Shown in pieces: positions 33,190 through 41,412 of a DNA stretch of 56,499 nt. The translations under genes and the position numbers were made by a program. Within the stretch, counting starts at the first letter, position 1; each line of letters starts with the position of its first letter. The stretch is from Solimonas sp040391865 (GTDB lineage: Bacteria > Pseudomonadota > Gammaproteobacteria > Nevskiales > Nevskiaceae). The stretch is taken from positions 1 through 56,499 of the forward strand of contig JBEBWZ010000003.1 in the NCBI GenBank assembly GCA_040391865.1, given 5' to 3'. The notes beneath the pieces are model-generated. The model was not told where the DNA came from and did no database searches. It was given only the letters and a program-made list of their open reading frames with translations.

Positions 33190-34800
33190 TCAGCCGACGA
33201 TATCGTGGATCACCGCTTCGGCGATGCGGATGCCATCGACACCGGCTGACAGGATGCCGCCCGCGTAACCCGCGCCTTCGCCGGCCGGGTACAGGCCTTT
33301 GACATTGAGGCTCTGCAGGTTCTCGCCGCGGGTGATGCGCAGCGGCGACGAGGTGCGGGTCTCGACGGCGGTCAGCACCGCATCGGGCATCGCAAAACCG
33401 CGGATCTGGCGATCGAACATCGGAATCGCTTCACGGATCGCGTCGATCGCATAGTCGGGCAGGGCCGCATCCAGTGCGCCCCAGCGCACGCCGGGTTTGT
33501 ACGAGGGCTCGACCGCACCCGCGGCGGTCGACGCGCGCCGGGCGAGGAAATCGCCCACCCGTTGTGCCGGCGCTTCGTAGTTGCTGCCGCCGAGCACATA
33601 GGCCTGCGCTTCCAGCCGGTCCTGCAGTTCAATGCCGGCCAGCGCATCGCCCGGGTAATCGGCCGGCGTAATGCCGACCACGATGCCGGCATTGGCATTG
33701 CGTTCGTTGCGCGAGTACTGGCTCATGCCGTTGGTGACCACGCGCTGTTCTTCCGAGGTCGCGGCGACCACGGTGCCGCCGGGGCACATGCAGAAGCTGT
33801 AGACCGCACGACCGTTCCTGGCGTGGTGCACCAGCTTGTAGTCGGCGGCGCCGATCTTCGGATGGCCGGCGAATTTTCCGAGGCGGGCGCGATCGATCAG
33901 CGATTGCGGATGCTCGATGCGGAAACCGATCGAGAACGGTTTGGCTTCGAGGAACACCTGCCGCTGCTGCAGCATGCGAAAGGTATCGCGTGCACTGTGG
34001 CCCAGTGCCAGAACCACATGGTCGCTGGCCAGCTGTTCGCCGCTGGCGAGGGTCACGCCGCGCAGTTGTCCGTCTTCGATCTGCAGATCGGTCACGCACT
34101 GGCTGAAGCGGATCTCGCCGCCCAGCGCGATGATCTCGGCGCGCATCTTGGTGACCATGCTGGCGAGGCGGAAGGTGCCGATATGCGGTTTGCTGACGTA
34201 CAGGATTTCTTCCGGTGCGCCGGCCTTCACGAACTCCTGCAGCACCTTGCGGCCGTGGTGTTTCGGGTCCTTGATCTGGCTGTAGAGCTTGCCGTCGGAA
34301 AAGGTGCCGGCGCCGCCTTCGCCGAACTGCACGTTCGACTCGGTATTGAGAATGCTCTGGCGCCACAGGCCCCAGGTGTCCTGGGTACGTTCGCGGATCG
34401 CCTTGCCGCGCTCCAGCACGATCGGGCGAAAGCCGGCCTGTGCCAGGATCAGCGCCGCGAAGATGCCGCAGGGGCCGAAGCCGATCACCAGCGGCCGCTG
34501 GCGCAGTGACGGCGGTGCACTGCCCACCGGCTGGTAGGTGGTATCCGGTGCGATGCCGACATGATGATCGTCGGCGTAACGCGCCAGTACCGCCGCTTCG
34601 TCGCTGACCGCGAGGTCGATGGTGTAGACGAAGCTGAGTTCCGAATATTTCTTGCGCGCGTCATAGCTGCGCTTGAACACCGTGAACGATTGCAGCTCGC
34701 TGTCCTGCAGGCCCAGCCGCAGCAGGATGGCGGTGCGCAGCAGCTCATCCGGATGGTCGATCGGCAGGGTCAGTTCGGTCAGGCGGAGCATGGCGGGCAT
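33190..34800 (-). CDS. NAD(P)/FAD-dependent oxidoreductase
   Basis: This 536-residue flavoprotein belongs to the large uncharacterised FAD-dependent dehydrogenase family (COG2509-like). An N-terminal domain of about 100 residues with LRLTELTLPIDHPDELLRTA precedes the FAD Rossmann motif VIGFGPCGIFAALILAQAGF and VLERGKAIRER. Further motifs are NVQFGEGGAGTFSDGKLYSQ, the CMCPGGTVVAATSEE loop, and LYPAGEGAGYAGGILSAGVD near the end. The ATG at 34800 or 34791 fits; a longer open frame up to 35472 overlaps the divergent CoA-binding gene and is not coding. The substrate is unknown. Confidence 0.85.
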   Translation of the reverse strand: MPAMLRLTELTLPIDHPDELLRTAILLRLGLQDSELQSFTVFKRSYDARKKYSELSFVYTIDLAVSDEAAVLARYADDHHVGIAPDTTYQPVGSAPPSLRQRPLVIGFGPCGIFAALILAQAGFRPIVLERGKAIRERTQDTWGLWRQSILNTESNVQFGEGGAGTFSDGKLYSQIKDPKHHGRKVLQEFVKAGAPEEILYVSKPHIGTFRLASMVTKMRAEIIALGGEIRFSQCVTDLQIEDGQLRGVTLASGEQLASDHVVLALGHSARDTFRMLQQRQVFLEAKPFSIGFRIEHPQSLIDRARLGKFAGHPKIGAADYKLVHHARNGRAVYSFCMCPGGTVVAATSEEQRVVTNGMSQYSRNERNANAGIVVGITPADYPGDALAGIELQDRLEAQAYVLGGSNYEAPAQRVGDFLARRASTAAGAVEPSYKPGVRWGALDAALPDYAIDAIREAIPMFDRQIRGFAMPDAVLTAVETRTSSPLRITRGENLQSLNVKGLYPAGEGAGYAGGILSAGVDGIRIAEAVIHDIVG

Positions 34801-34968
34801 ATCACTCGGCGGCGCTGGAGTGTACCCAAACCGCGGCCGGCCTTGGGTTTGCGGGTGGGTGCTCTGCGGCAGAACCGGTGCGATGGCCATGCCCGTGGCG
34901 GGTTTTTGGGCGGCCGCGGTGTAGCATGGGCAAAACCGTCGACAACCAGCAGCGGAGCACGTGGCCCG

Positions 34969-35409
34969 ATGACGTGGAGTGACAACATTCTGGAAACCCC
35001 CAACGAGATCCGCGAGCTGCTGGCCGGCTTGCGGCGGATCGCGGTACTGGGGATCAAGACCGAGGCACAGCGGCGCCAGCCGGCGTACTACGTGCCGCAG
35101 TATCTGGTGGAGGCCGGCTTCGACATGGTGCCGGTCCCGGTCTATTACCCGGAGGCGACCGAGATTCTCGGGCGGCCGGTGTATCGGCGCCTGGCGGATA
35201 TTCCCGGACCGGTCGATCTGGTCGATGTGTTTCGCCGGTCCAGCGATGTTGCCGCGCATCTCGATGACATTCTTGCCAAGCGACCGGCCGCCGTGTGGAT
35301 GCAGCTCGGGGTTCGCGATGATGCGGTGGCCGAGCGTCTCGCCCGGGAAGGGATACGGGTGGTGCAGGATCGCTGCCTGATGGTCGAGCACCGCCGGCTG
35401 GTCGATTGA
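34969..35409 (+). CDS. CoA-binding domain protein (YccU-like)
   Basis: This 146-residue single Rossmann-like CoA-binding domain starts MTWSDNILETPNEIRELL. It has RIAVLGIKTEAQRRQPAYYV (nucleotide loop), FDMVPVPVYYPEATEILGRP, and AAVWMQLGVRDDAVAERLAR. It resembles YccU and the CoA-ligase N-domain. Its role is unknown; members may sense CoA thioesters. It is divergent from the FAD oxidoreductase. The ATG at 34969 gives normal family length. Confidence 0.85.
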   Translation: MTWSDNILETPNEIRELLAGLRRIAVLGIKTEAQRRQPAYYVPQYLVEAGFDMVPVPVYYPEATEILGRPVYRRLADIPGPVDLVDVFRRSSDVAAHLDDILAKRPAAVWMQLGVRDDAVAERLAREGIRVVQDRCLMVEHRRLVD

Positions 35410-35587
35410 GACGCTCGCATGCGCAGGGCGGGCCGTGGCCGTTAATGTCAATCGGTTGTCCTGATCGGTCATCGTCTGGCCCCGGGGTGCGGGCTACCGT
35501 GCAGCCATAACCTGCAGCATTCCGCATGGCGTTCCAGCCAGCGGCGCGGCGTCAGACATGACGCGGACATGCGGGAGGAGAGGGGAC

Positions 35588-36097
35588 ATGAGCGCGCGAT
35601 CACTGGGCTCGGCCGTTTTGCTGCTGTCGGCCGCGATGCTGTTTCCGGCTGCCGCCACCGCGGTCGAGGTGGGCGCGGCTGCGCCGTCGTTGCGCGCGGC
35701 CGATGCCGCGGGGCGCGAACTCAGCCTGCAAAGCCTGCGTGGCCAGGTGGTCTACGTCGACTTCTGGGCTTCCTGGTGCGCGCCCTGCCGTGTCGCGATG
35801 CCGCATTACCAGCGCTGGCAGCAGCAGTGGGCGGCGCTGGGGTTCACGGTACTGGGCGTCAATGTCGACACCGTGCGCGCCGATGCCGAGCGGGCATTGA
35901 AGCGGGCGCCGGTGAGCTTCCCGGTGCTGTACGACCCGCAGGGACAGTGGGCGGAAACCTTTGCATTGCCGACCATGCCGACCGCCTATCTGATCGGACG
36001 CGACGGCGTCATCCATTACATCCACGCCGGTTTCCGCGAGCAGGATCTGCCCGCGCTCGAAGCCAGGATTCTGTCCCTGTTGGGAGTGTCGCGATGA
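35588..36097 (+). CDS. TlpA/ResA-like periplasmic thioredoxin
   Basis: This 169-residue protein has a signal peptide (about 1-25, MSARSLGSAVLLLSAAMLFP, then AAATA) and an AhpC/TSA-thioredoxin fold. The redox site is FWASWCAPCRVAMPHY, and the cis-Pro loop is LPTMPTAYLIGRDG. It reduces disulfides outside the cytoplasm. The ATG at 35588 follows GGAGAGGGGAC. Its stop overlaps the next start as ATGA, so it is translationally coupled to the DUF4266 lipoprotein. A partner-specific reductant role, for the cysteines of that protein, is an inference from the operon. Confidence 0.9.
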   Translation: MSARSLGSAVLLLSAAMLFPAAATAVEVGAAAPSLRAADAAGRELSLQSLRGQVVYVDFWASWCAPCRVAMPHYQRWQQQWAALGFTVLGVNVDTVRADAERALKRAPVSFPVLYDPQGQWAETFALPTMPTAYLIGRDGVIHYIHAGFREQDLPALEARILSLLGVSR

Positions 36098-36315
36098 AAT
36101 CCCTGTTGATCAGCCTGCTGTTGTTGGGTGCCGGTCTTGCCAGCGGCTGTACGCTGCAGCCGGTGCAACCGTGGCAGCGCGGTGTGCTCGCGCAATCGGA
36201 AATGGCCTGGGATGTCGACCCGCTGATGGCGACGCAGCGGCGGCAGATGCAGGTCAGCAAGGAGGCCGCCAGCGGCGGTCCGACTCTCGGTGGCGGCGGC
36301 TGCGGGTGCAACTGA
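36094..36315 (+). CDS. DUF4266-type small lipoprotein with Gly-Cys tail
   Basis: This 73-residue lipoprotein has the lipobox LASGC, a short helical middle (WQRGVLAQSEMAWDVDPL), and a C-terminal tail GGPTLGGGGCGCN. The Gly-rich Cys-Gly-Cys end is the mark of the DUF4266 family, typically encoded between a TlpA-like thioredoxin and a DUF3570 protein as here. It overlaps the gene before by 4 bases and the one after by 1. The two tail cysteines are candidates for metal binding or oxidation by the neighbouring thioredoxin. The function is unknown. Confidence 0.88.
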   Translation: MKSLLISLLLLGAGLASGCTLQPVQPWQRGVLAQSEMAWDVDPLMATQRRQMQVSKEAASGGPTLGGGGCGCN

Positions 36316-37475
36316 TGAAAAAGAGCAAGGCACTGGCGGCACTGACCCAGGCGGCGCTGGTCCTGCCGGGACTGGCGACGGCGGCTGAAATCCAGACCGA
36401 CTACCTGTTCAGCCACTATCAGGAACGGGACATCCGCGGCAGCAATCTCGGCGGCGGCTCCGCGGAGCGCTATGAAATCCAGTCGCATCTGTTCCGCGTG
36501 GTCAGTCCGTACCGGGACAACACGGTCGGTCTCAATCTGACCTACGAAAGCATGAGCGGCGCGTCGCCGTGGTTCATCCAGCCGGGCGCCGACGGCAAAC
36601 CGATGCAGGTGATGAGCGGTGCCAGCATCCGCGAGGAGCGCGTCGATATCGAAGGCAGCCTGTCGCGTGCGCTGCTGGGCGGCGTGGCCGCGGTCTCGCT
36701 GGGCTACTCGACCGAGGACGACTATCAGGCCATCAACGGCGGCGTCGAGTTCGAGATCGAGCAACTGGAGACACCGATCACCTGGAGCGGCGGCATCGGG
36801 TTTTCACACGATACGCTGGAGCCGGTGCAGAAGACCGGCATCACCCGCATCGACGAGGACAACAAGAACAGCGTGACGCTGTACGGCGGCGCGGCGATCA
36901 TCATCGATGCGGCGACCGTGGCGCAGATCAGTGTCGGCTATCAGCATCACGACGGCTTTCTGACCGATCCGTACAAGCAGGCCTGGTTCACCAACCTGGC
37001 CAACGCGCTGCCGGAGAGTCGTCCCGATGGCCGCCAGGCCTGGACCGTCAGCGGCAAGCTGCGTCATCACCTCGGCAGCCCCAACGCTGCGGTGCATGTC
37101 GACTATCGCTTTTATCGCGACGACTGGGAGATCGAGTCGCATACGCTGGAGCTGGCCTGGCATCAGGTGCTGCCGCAGCAGTGGCGCCTGAGCCCGAGCC
37201 TGCGCTGGTACTCGCAGAGCCAGGCGTTCTTCTATGCGCCGTACTACAACGATTTCCGCGCCGATGGTTTTGCATCCAGCGACTATCGGCTGTCGCCCTA
37301 CGGTGCGCTCAGTGCGCGCGTCGATGTGCTGAAAAGCATCGGTGCGCTGTCGCTGGGCGGCGGCGTCGAATACTACGAGGCCAGTGACAGCTACGCCTTG
37401 AAGAACGTCGATGTCGAGAATCCGGGACTGGTCGAGTTCCTGAACTTCACCGTGCGTCTGAGCTATCGCTTCTGA
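36315..37475 (+). CDS. DUF3570 outer-membrane beta-barrel-like protein
   Basis: This 386-residue protein has a signal peptide (about 1-24) and many alternating beta strands (DYLFSHYQERDIRGSNLGGG; SVTLYGGAAIIIDAATVAQI; HVDYRFYRDDWEIESHTLEL), ending in an aromatic LRLSYRF-like C-terminus (VRLSYRF). The last-residue Phe is typical of Bam-inserted outer-membrane barrels. It is the third gene of the TlpA / DUF4266 / DUF3570 operon, overlapping its neighbour by 1 base. An ApbE-type flavin transferase often accompanies this trio but is absent here. The function is unknown. Confidence 0.85.
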   Translation: MKKSKALAALTQAALVLPGLATAAEIQTDYLFSHYQERDIRGSNLGGGSAERYEIQSHLFRVVSPYRDNTVGLNLTYESMSGASPWFIQPGADGKPMQVMSGASIREERVDIEGSLSRALLGGVAAVSLGYSTEDDYQAINGGVEFEIEQLETPITWSGGIGFSHDTLEPVQKTGITRIDEDNKNSVTLYGGAAIIIDAATVAQISVGYQHHDGFLTDPYKQAWFTNLANALPESRPDGRQAWTVSGKLRHHLGSPNAAVHVDYRFYRDDWEIESHTLELAWHQVLPQQWRLSPSLRWYSQSQAFFYAPYYNDFRADGFASSDYRLSPYGALSARVDVLKSIGALSLGGGVEYYEASDSYALKNVDVENPGLVEFLNFTVRLSYRF

Positions 37476-37484
37476 GGCCCACGA

Positions 37485-37520
37485 AAAAGCCCCTGCGCCG
37501 GATGCGGCGCAGGGGCTTTT
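37485..37520. terminator. strong bidirectional terminator
   Basis: A 16-bp perfect stem (AAAAGCCCCTGCGCCG and its complement) with a GATG loop, A-run on one side and TTTT on the other, separates the convergent DUF3570 and nitronate monooxygenase genes. Confidence 0.92.
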
Positions 37521-37531
37521 CTGATCCCGCG

Positions 37532-38509
37532 TCAGTAGCTGCCGGCGGCCGCGCCCAGACGCGCGCGTGCCGCGTGATACTCGCGTGACAGCTGTGCCAC
37601 GACCTCGGCCGTCGGCTGTACCGCCTGAATGCCGCCGATGCCCTGACCGGCGCTCCAGATGTCGACCCAGGCCTTGGTCTTCTGGTTGCCGCCGCTGCCG
37701 AAGTTCATCGAGCTCTTGTCGCCCTCGGGAAGGTTGTCGGGGTCGAAGCCGGCACGCACCACGCTGTCGCGCAGATAGTTGCCGTGCACGCCGCTGAACA
37801 GGTTGGTGTAGACAATCTTTTCACCGCTGCCGTCGACCAGCATCTGCTTGTACTCCGGCACGGCATTGGCTTCCGTGGTGGCGATGAAGCGGGTGCCGAT
37901 GTACGCGATGTCCGCGCCCATGGCCTGCGCGGCGAGGATCGCATCGCCGCTGCTGATCGCACCGGACAGGATGATCGGGCCGTCATAGAACGCGCGGACT
38001 TCGCTGACCAGTGCGAACGGCGACAGGCGTCCGGCATGACCGCCGGCGCCGTGCGCCACCACGATCAGGCCGTCGACGCCGGCCTGTACCGCGCGCTTGG
38101 CGTGCTTGATGGTGATGATGTCGTGGAACACCAGGCCGCCGTAGCTGTGCGCCGCTTCGACCACCTTCTCCGGGGCCTGCAGCGAGGTGATCATGATCGG
38201 CACCTTGTACTTCACGCACAGGTCGATGTCGTGCTGCAGGCGGTTGTTGGAGGGATGCACGATCTGGTTGACCGCAAACGGCGCGACCTTCTTGCCCGGG
38301 TTCGCGGCGCGATACGCCTCAAGCTCGGTGGTGATGCGTTGCAGCCATTCCTCCAGCACCGGTTCCGGCCGCGCGTTCAGGGCGGGGAACGAGCCGACGA
38401 TCCCGGCCTTGCACTGTTCGATCACCAGATCCGGACCGGAGACGATGAACATCGGCGAAGCGATGACGGGTAAGGCGAGAGTGTCCTGCAACAGTCTGGG
38501 CAATGGCAT
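37532..38509 (-). CDS. nitronate monooxygenase-like flavoprotein
   Basis: This 325-residue FMN TIM-barrel of the 2-nitropropane dioxygenase family has LPVIASPMFIVSGPDLVIEQ, the phosphate-binding AHGAGGHAGRLSPFAL, ILSGAISSGDAILAAQAMGA, and GTRFIATTEANAVPEYKQ. Family members oxidise alkyl nitronates or reduce enoyl substrates (the FabK branch). The catalytic His lies in AHGAGGHAGR. It is divergent from the first haem lipoprotein gene across a gap containing a shared regulatory motif, so co-regulation is possible. Confidence 0.88.
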   Translation of the reverse strand: MPLPRLLQDTLALPVIASPMFIVSGPDLVIEQCKAGIVGSFPALNARPEPVLEEWLQRITTELEAYRAANPGKKVAPFAVNQIVHPSNNRLQHDIDLCVKYKVPIMITSLQAPEKVVEAAHSYGGLVFHDIITIKHAKRAVQAGVDGLIVVAHGAGGHAGRLSPFALVSEVRAFYDGPIILSGAISSGDAILAAQAMGADIAYIGTRFIATTEANAVPEYKQMLVDGSGEKIVYTNLFSGVHGNYLRDSVVRAGFDPDNLPEGDKSSMNFGSGGNQKTKAWVDIWSAGQGIGGIQAVQPTAEVVAQLSREYHAARARLGAAAGSY

Positions 38510-38660
38510 CGGTAGCAGCTTCCGGGTAGTGAAGAAAAAGAGGAAAGAGTTTGCGGCCTGAGCGCTGCCCAGTCACCGCCATGCACCGATCATCACCCTG
38601 GACGTGGATGCAGACCCCTATCGATCGGTCAGGTGAATAATTGCTCAGCGGTTTTGTCTC

Positions 38661-38690
38661 AAAGATCAATTGATTGGCCGTAATTGTCAT
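38661..38690 (+). promoter_or_regulatory. shared motif, site A
   Basis: AAAGATCAATTGATTGGCCG followed by TAATTGTCAT. The GATCAA starts 129 bp before the ATG of the first haem lipoprotein gene. The same motif precedes the second paralogue (site B) and lies twice between the AraC gene and the monooxygenase (sites C, D). It is probably bound by the AraC protein at 43825. Confidence 0.65.
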
Positions 38691-38792
38691 TCTCGCGGGG
38701 CCGGTTCCGGCCGAGGATGCACTGATAAATGACCCGGGGGCGGGCCTGTCCATCCTGGACCAGGACGCCTTGCAGAGGTCGGGAGGAGAGCG

Positions 38793-41237
38793 ATGAACGC
38801 GAGTCATGCTTTGAGCCTGTTGCTGGCCGGCCTGCTGCTCGGTGGCTGTTCGGGAGACTACAGCGGCGGTACCGCGACCGGTGACAGTGCCGGCGCCGGC
38901 GCCGTTGCGCCGCGGTCGATGGACGAGCACTTCAGTGGCAACGTGCAGCCGACGCTGTCGTTCTGCCGCACCTGCCACGTGCCGGGCGGTGCGGGCGATG
39001 TCGAGGATGGACGCGATTTCCAGTTCTCGGCGAATGGCGGCAACGATCTCGCCGATCTGCGTGACAGCTGGCAGCGGCTGGGCGGCAACAACCCGACCTC
39101 GCGCATCCTGCTGATGGCCTCGGGAGAGGAAAAGCCGCACAGCGGCGGCGCGCCGTGGCCGCAGGGCAGCGCGATGTACCGCAACATGGAAGTGATCCTG
39201 AAATGCTTTGCCGAGCCTGACGGCTGTGGCGGATTCCTCGGTGGCATTGCCGGGCCGGTGGCGCAGTTGCCGCTGCTGGGCAGCAAGCATGCGCAGCACC
39301 GTTGGGCCTCGTACTGCGAAGGCAAGGGCGATGACGCGCTGTTGCCGCCGGACCCGCGCACCCTGGTGCAGCGCGGCGCCAATGCCGACAAGGCGGTGTA
39401 CTTCAACGCGTACTGGACCAATTGCCACGTCAATCTGCCGGAAGCCGAGCAGCAGTCCAGGACCTGCGGGCAATACCGTGCGCGCCGCGACAGCGGCCTG
39501 CAGTTCCTGCAGGACAAATTGCCGACGGGGTCGATGACCGCGGAAGCATTCAATGACAGCTGGAAGAAATGGGGCTTGTCGGAACGACCCGACGACTTCG
39601 ATGCGATGTACACGCTGCGCTACGGCCTCAATCACGCGCCGTTCCACAATCCCTACCCGCTGCCGGGTGAAGACCCGGCGACGAGTGATGGCGGCAGCGG
39701 ACAACTGCCGTTGGGGCTGCGGCAACTGAAAGACGAGCATGGCAACTGGAACGGCAAGATCGGCACTGCCGCCTGCTTCCAGTGCCATGGTGGCCAGATC
39801 GGCAGCCCTGCCGATGGCGAAGTGCTGTTGACCATGGCCAATCTCGGCCTCGGCAACAACAACTATGACGTGGTGGTCAATTCGCAGGACGGTGCGTTGT
39901 GGGCCGGCACGCCGCTGTCGTCGCTGCTGCCGGCGATCGACGTCAACACCCTGTTCAACATCGGCATCAAGCAGCGCGGCCAGAACAATGCCGTGGGCGC
40001 GTTCGAGTTCCTGATCACCCTGCTGGATCTCGACTCGCTGGGCATCAGCCCCGATCCGCTGAAGACCATGGTCGGCCCCACCGGCCTGATCGATGTCGCG
40101 CATCCGCTGGCACATACGCAGGACACGCCGCCGTGGTGGAACATGGGCTCGCGGCCGCGCAAGTTTTTCGACGCCGGCGTCTCCAATGACAGTACGCGCA
40201 TCATCATGGCGGCCGGGCCCGGCGAGTTCTCGCAGCTGCTGACGCTGAGCGGCAAGAACTATCGCGACCACATCGAGAAGTACGACCAGGATCTCGAAGC
40301 GTATTTCCTGTCGCTGCAGTCGCCGCCGTATCCGCGCGAGATCGACACCGCGCTCGCCGAGCAGGGCGCGGTGCTGTTCCATGCCAAGGATCTGTGGGCA
40401 CTGCCGGCCAAGGCCGAGCAGCCGCGGCCTCTGGGCGGCAACGGCTCCTGCGCGTCCTGCCACGGCGCGTATTCGCCGCGCTACGTCAACGATCCGGCCT
40501 ATCTGGAAGATCCGGTGCTCGAAGGCATTGCCGCGCATATCTCGCCGCTGGACGTGATCGGCACCGATACCGCGCGCTCCGACATGCTCACGCCGACCTT
40601 GCGCCAGCGCTGGGTCACGACCTACTGGGGCTATCCGGATGGCGTCGACGGCTGGGTCGCGCCGGAGGACAAGAATCCGCTGCTCGAAGTGGCCGACGAC
40701 CTGTCTCCGTCGCGTCCCGAGGGTCTGTGCGAATGGCAGCAGGAAACCATTGGCTATCAGGCGCCGCCCCTGTACGGTGTCTGGGCGACGGCGCCGTATC
40801 TGCACAACGGTTCGGTGCCGACGCTGGAACAGGTGCTGGATTCATCGAAGCGTTCGCCGATCTGGCGACGCCAGCTGCAGGAGATCGGATCGATCAAGGG
40901 CTTCGACCAGCGCATGGCCACCGCTTTCGACTTCGATGCGATCGGCTGGAAGCATGAGGTGCTGAGCTGCGGCGAGATTCCCGGGAATTTCCTGTTCAAC
41001 TGCAATCCGCTGAACGACCAGGGACCGTCGCTGGTGCAGATGAGCACCAACTTCCTCAACGGCCTGGTGGCCTGGACCGGGGTGGTGCCGGTCCCGGATC
41101 CGACACCTGGCGCCAACGACAAACGGTTGGTCTACGACACGCGCATCCTCGGCAACGGCAATGGCGGCCACACCTTCACCGATGCACTGACCGGGCAGGA
41201 GCGGCGCGCGATCATCGAGTACCTGAAGACCCTGTAG
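38793..41237 (+). CDS. tri-haem RoxA/MauG-like cytochrome c lipoprotein, paralogue 1
   Basis: This 814-residue lipoprotein has the lipobox LGGC (Cys19), then Ser at +2, predicting outer-membrane sorting. Three haem c sites are visible: CRTCH (58-62), CFQCH (328-332) and CASCH (553-557). The C-terminal third has IGYQAPPLYGVWATAPYLHN (654-672) and ends GHTFTDALTGQERRAIIEYL. This wording belongs to the di-haem peroxidase/RoxA group, whose RoxA and RoxB cleave polyisoprene oxidatively. The N-terminal CRTCH domain and the third haem distinguish it from RoxA as I know it. GGGAGGAG precedes the start. It is probably a surface or periplasmic oxidase or electron carrier; the substrate is inferred only. 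Confidence 0.82.
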   Translation: MNASHALSLLLAGLLLGGCSGDYSGGTATGDSAGAGAVAPRSMDEHFSGNVQPTLSFCRTCHVPGGAGDVEDGRDFQFSANGGNDLADLRDSWQRLGGNNPTSRILLMASGEEKPHSGGAPWPQGSAMYRNMEVILKCFAEPDGCGGFLGGIAGPVAQLPLLGSKHAQHRWASYCEGKGDDALLPPDPRTLVQRGANADKAVYFNAYWTNCHVNLPEAEQQSRTCGQYRARRDSGLQFLQDKLPTGSMTAEAFNDSWKKWGLSERPDDFDAMYTLRYGLNHAPFHNPYPLPGEDPATSDGGSGQLPLGLRQLKDEHGNWNGKIGTAACFQCHGGQIGSPADGEVLLTMANLGLGNNNYDVVVNSQDGALWAGTPLSSLLPAIDVNTLFNIGIKQRGQNNAVGAFEFLITLLDLDSLGISPDPLKTMVGPTGLIDVAHPLAHTQDTPPWWNMGSRPRKFFDAGVSNDSTRIIMAAGPGEFSQLLTLSGKNYRDHIEKYDQDLEAYFLSLQSPPYPREIDTALAEQGAVLFHAKDLWALPAKAEQPRPLGGNGSCASCHGAYSPRYVNDPAYLEDPVLEGIAAHISPLDVIGTDTARSDMLTPTLRQRWVTTYWGYPDGVDGWVAPEDKNPLLEVADDLSPSRPEGLCEWQQETIGYQAPPLYGVWATAPYLHNGSVPTLEQVLDSSKRSPIWRRQLQEIGSIKGFDQRMATAFDFDAIGWKHEVLSCGEIPGNFLFNCNPLNDQGPSLVQMSTNFLNGLVAWTGVVPVPDPTPGANDKRLVYDTRILGNGNGGHTFTDALTGQERRAIIEYLKTL

Positions 41238-41279
41238 TCCGCGCCGCCGCCGGCGCGCGGGTGGTGACGGCGGCGGCGC

Positions 41280-41309
41280 AAAGATCAACGGCTTGGCCGC
41301 AATTGTCCT
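41280..41309 (+). promoter_or_regulatory. shared motif, site B
   Basis: AAAGATCAACGGCTTGGCCG followed by CAATTGTCCT. The GATCAA is 130 bp before the ATG at 41413, almost the same distance as at site A, although the flanking bases have diverged. That conservation argues for a real binding site. Confidence 0.65.
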
Positions 41310-41412
41310 TCCCTCGTGGAGGCTTTGCGCCGACCATGCGGTAGCGGTCTCCCAGAGCCCCGCCGGTTCATCGTGAGCGCGAGCGGTGCAGAGGAGTCTG
41401 GAGGAATTGACG

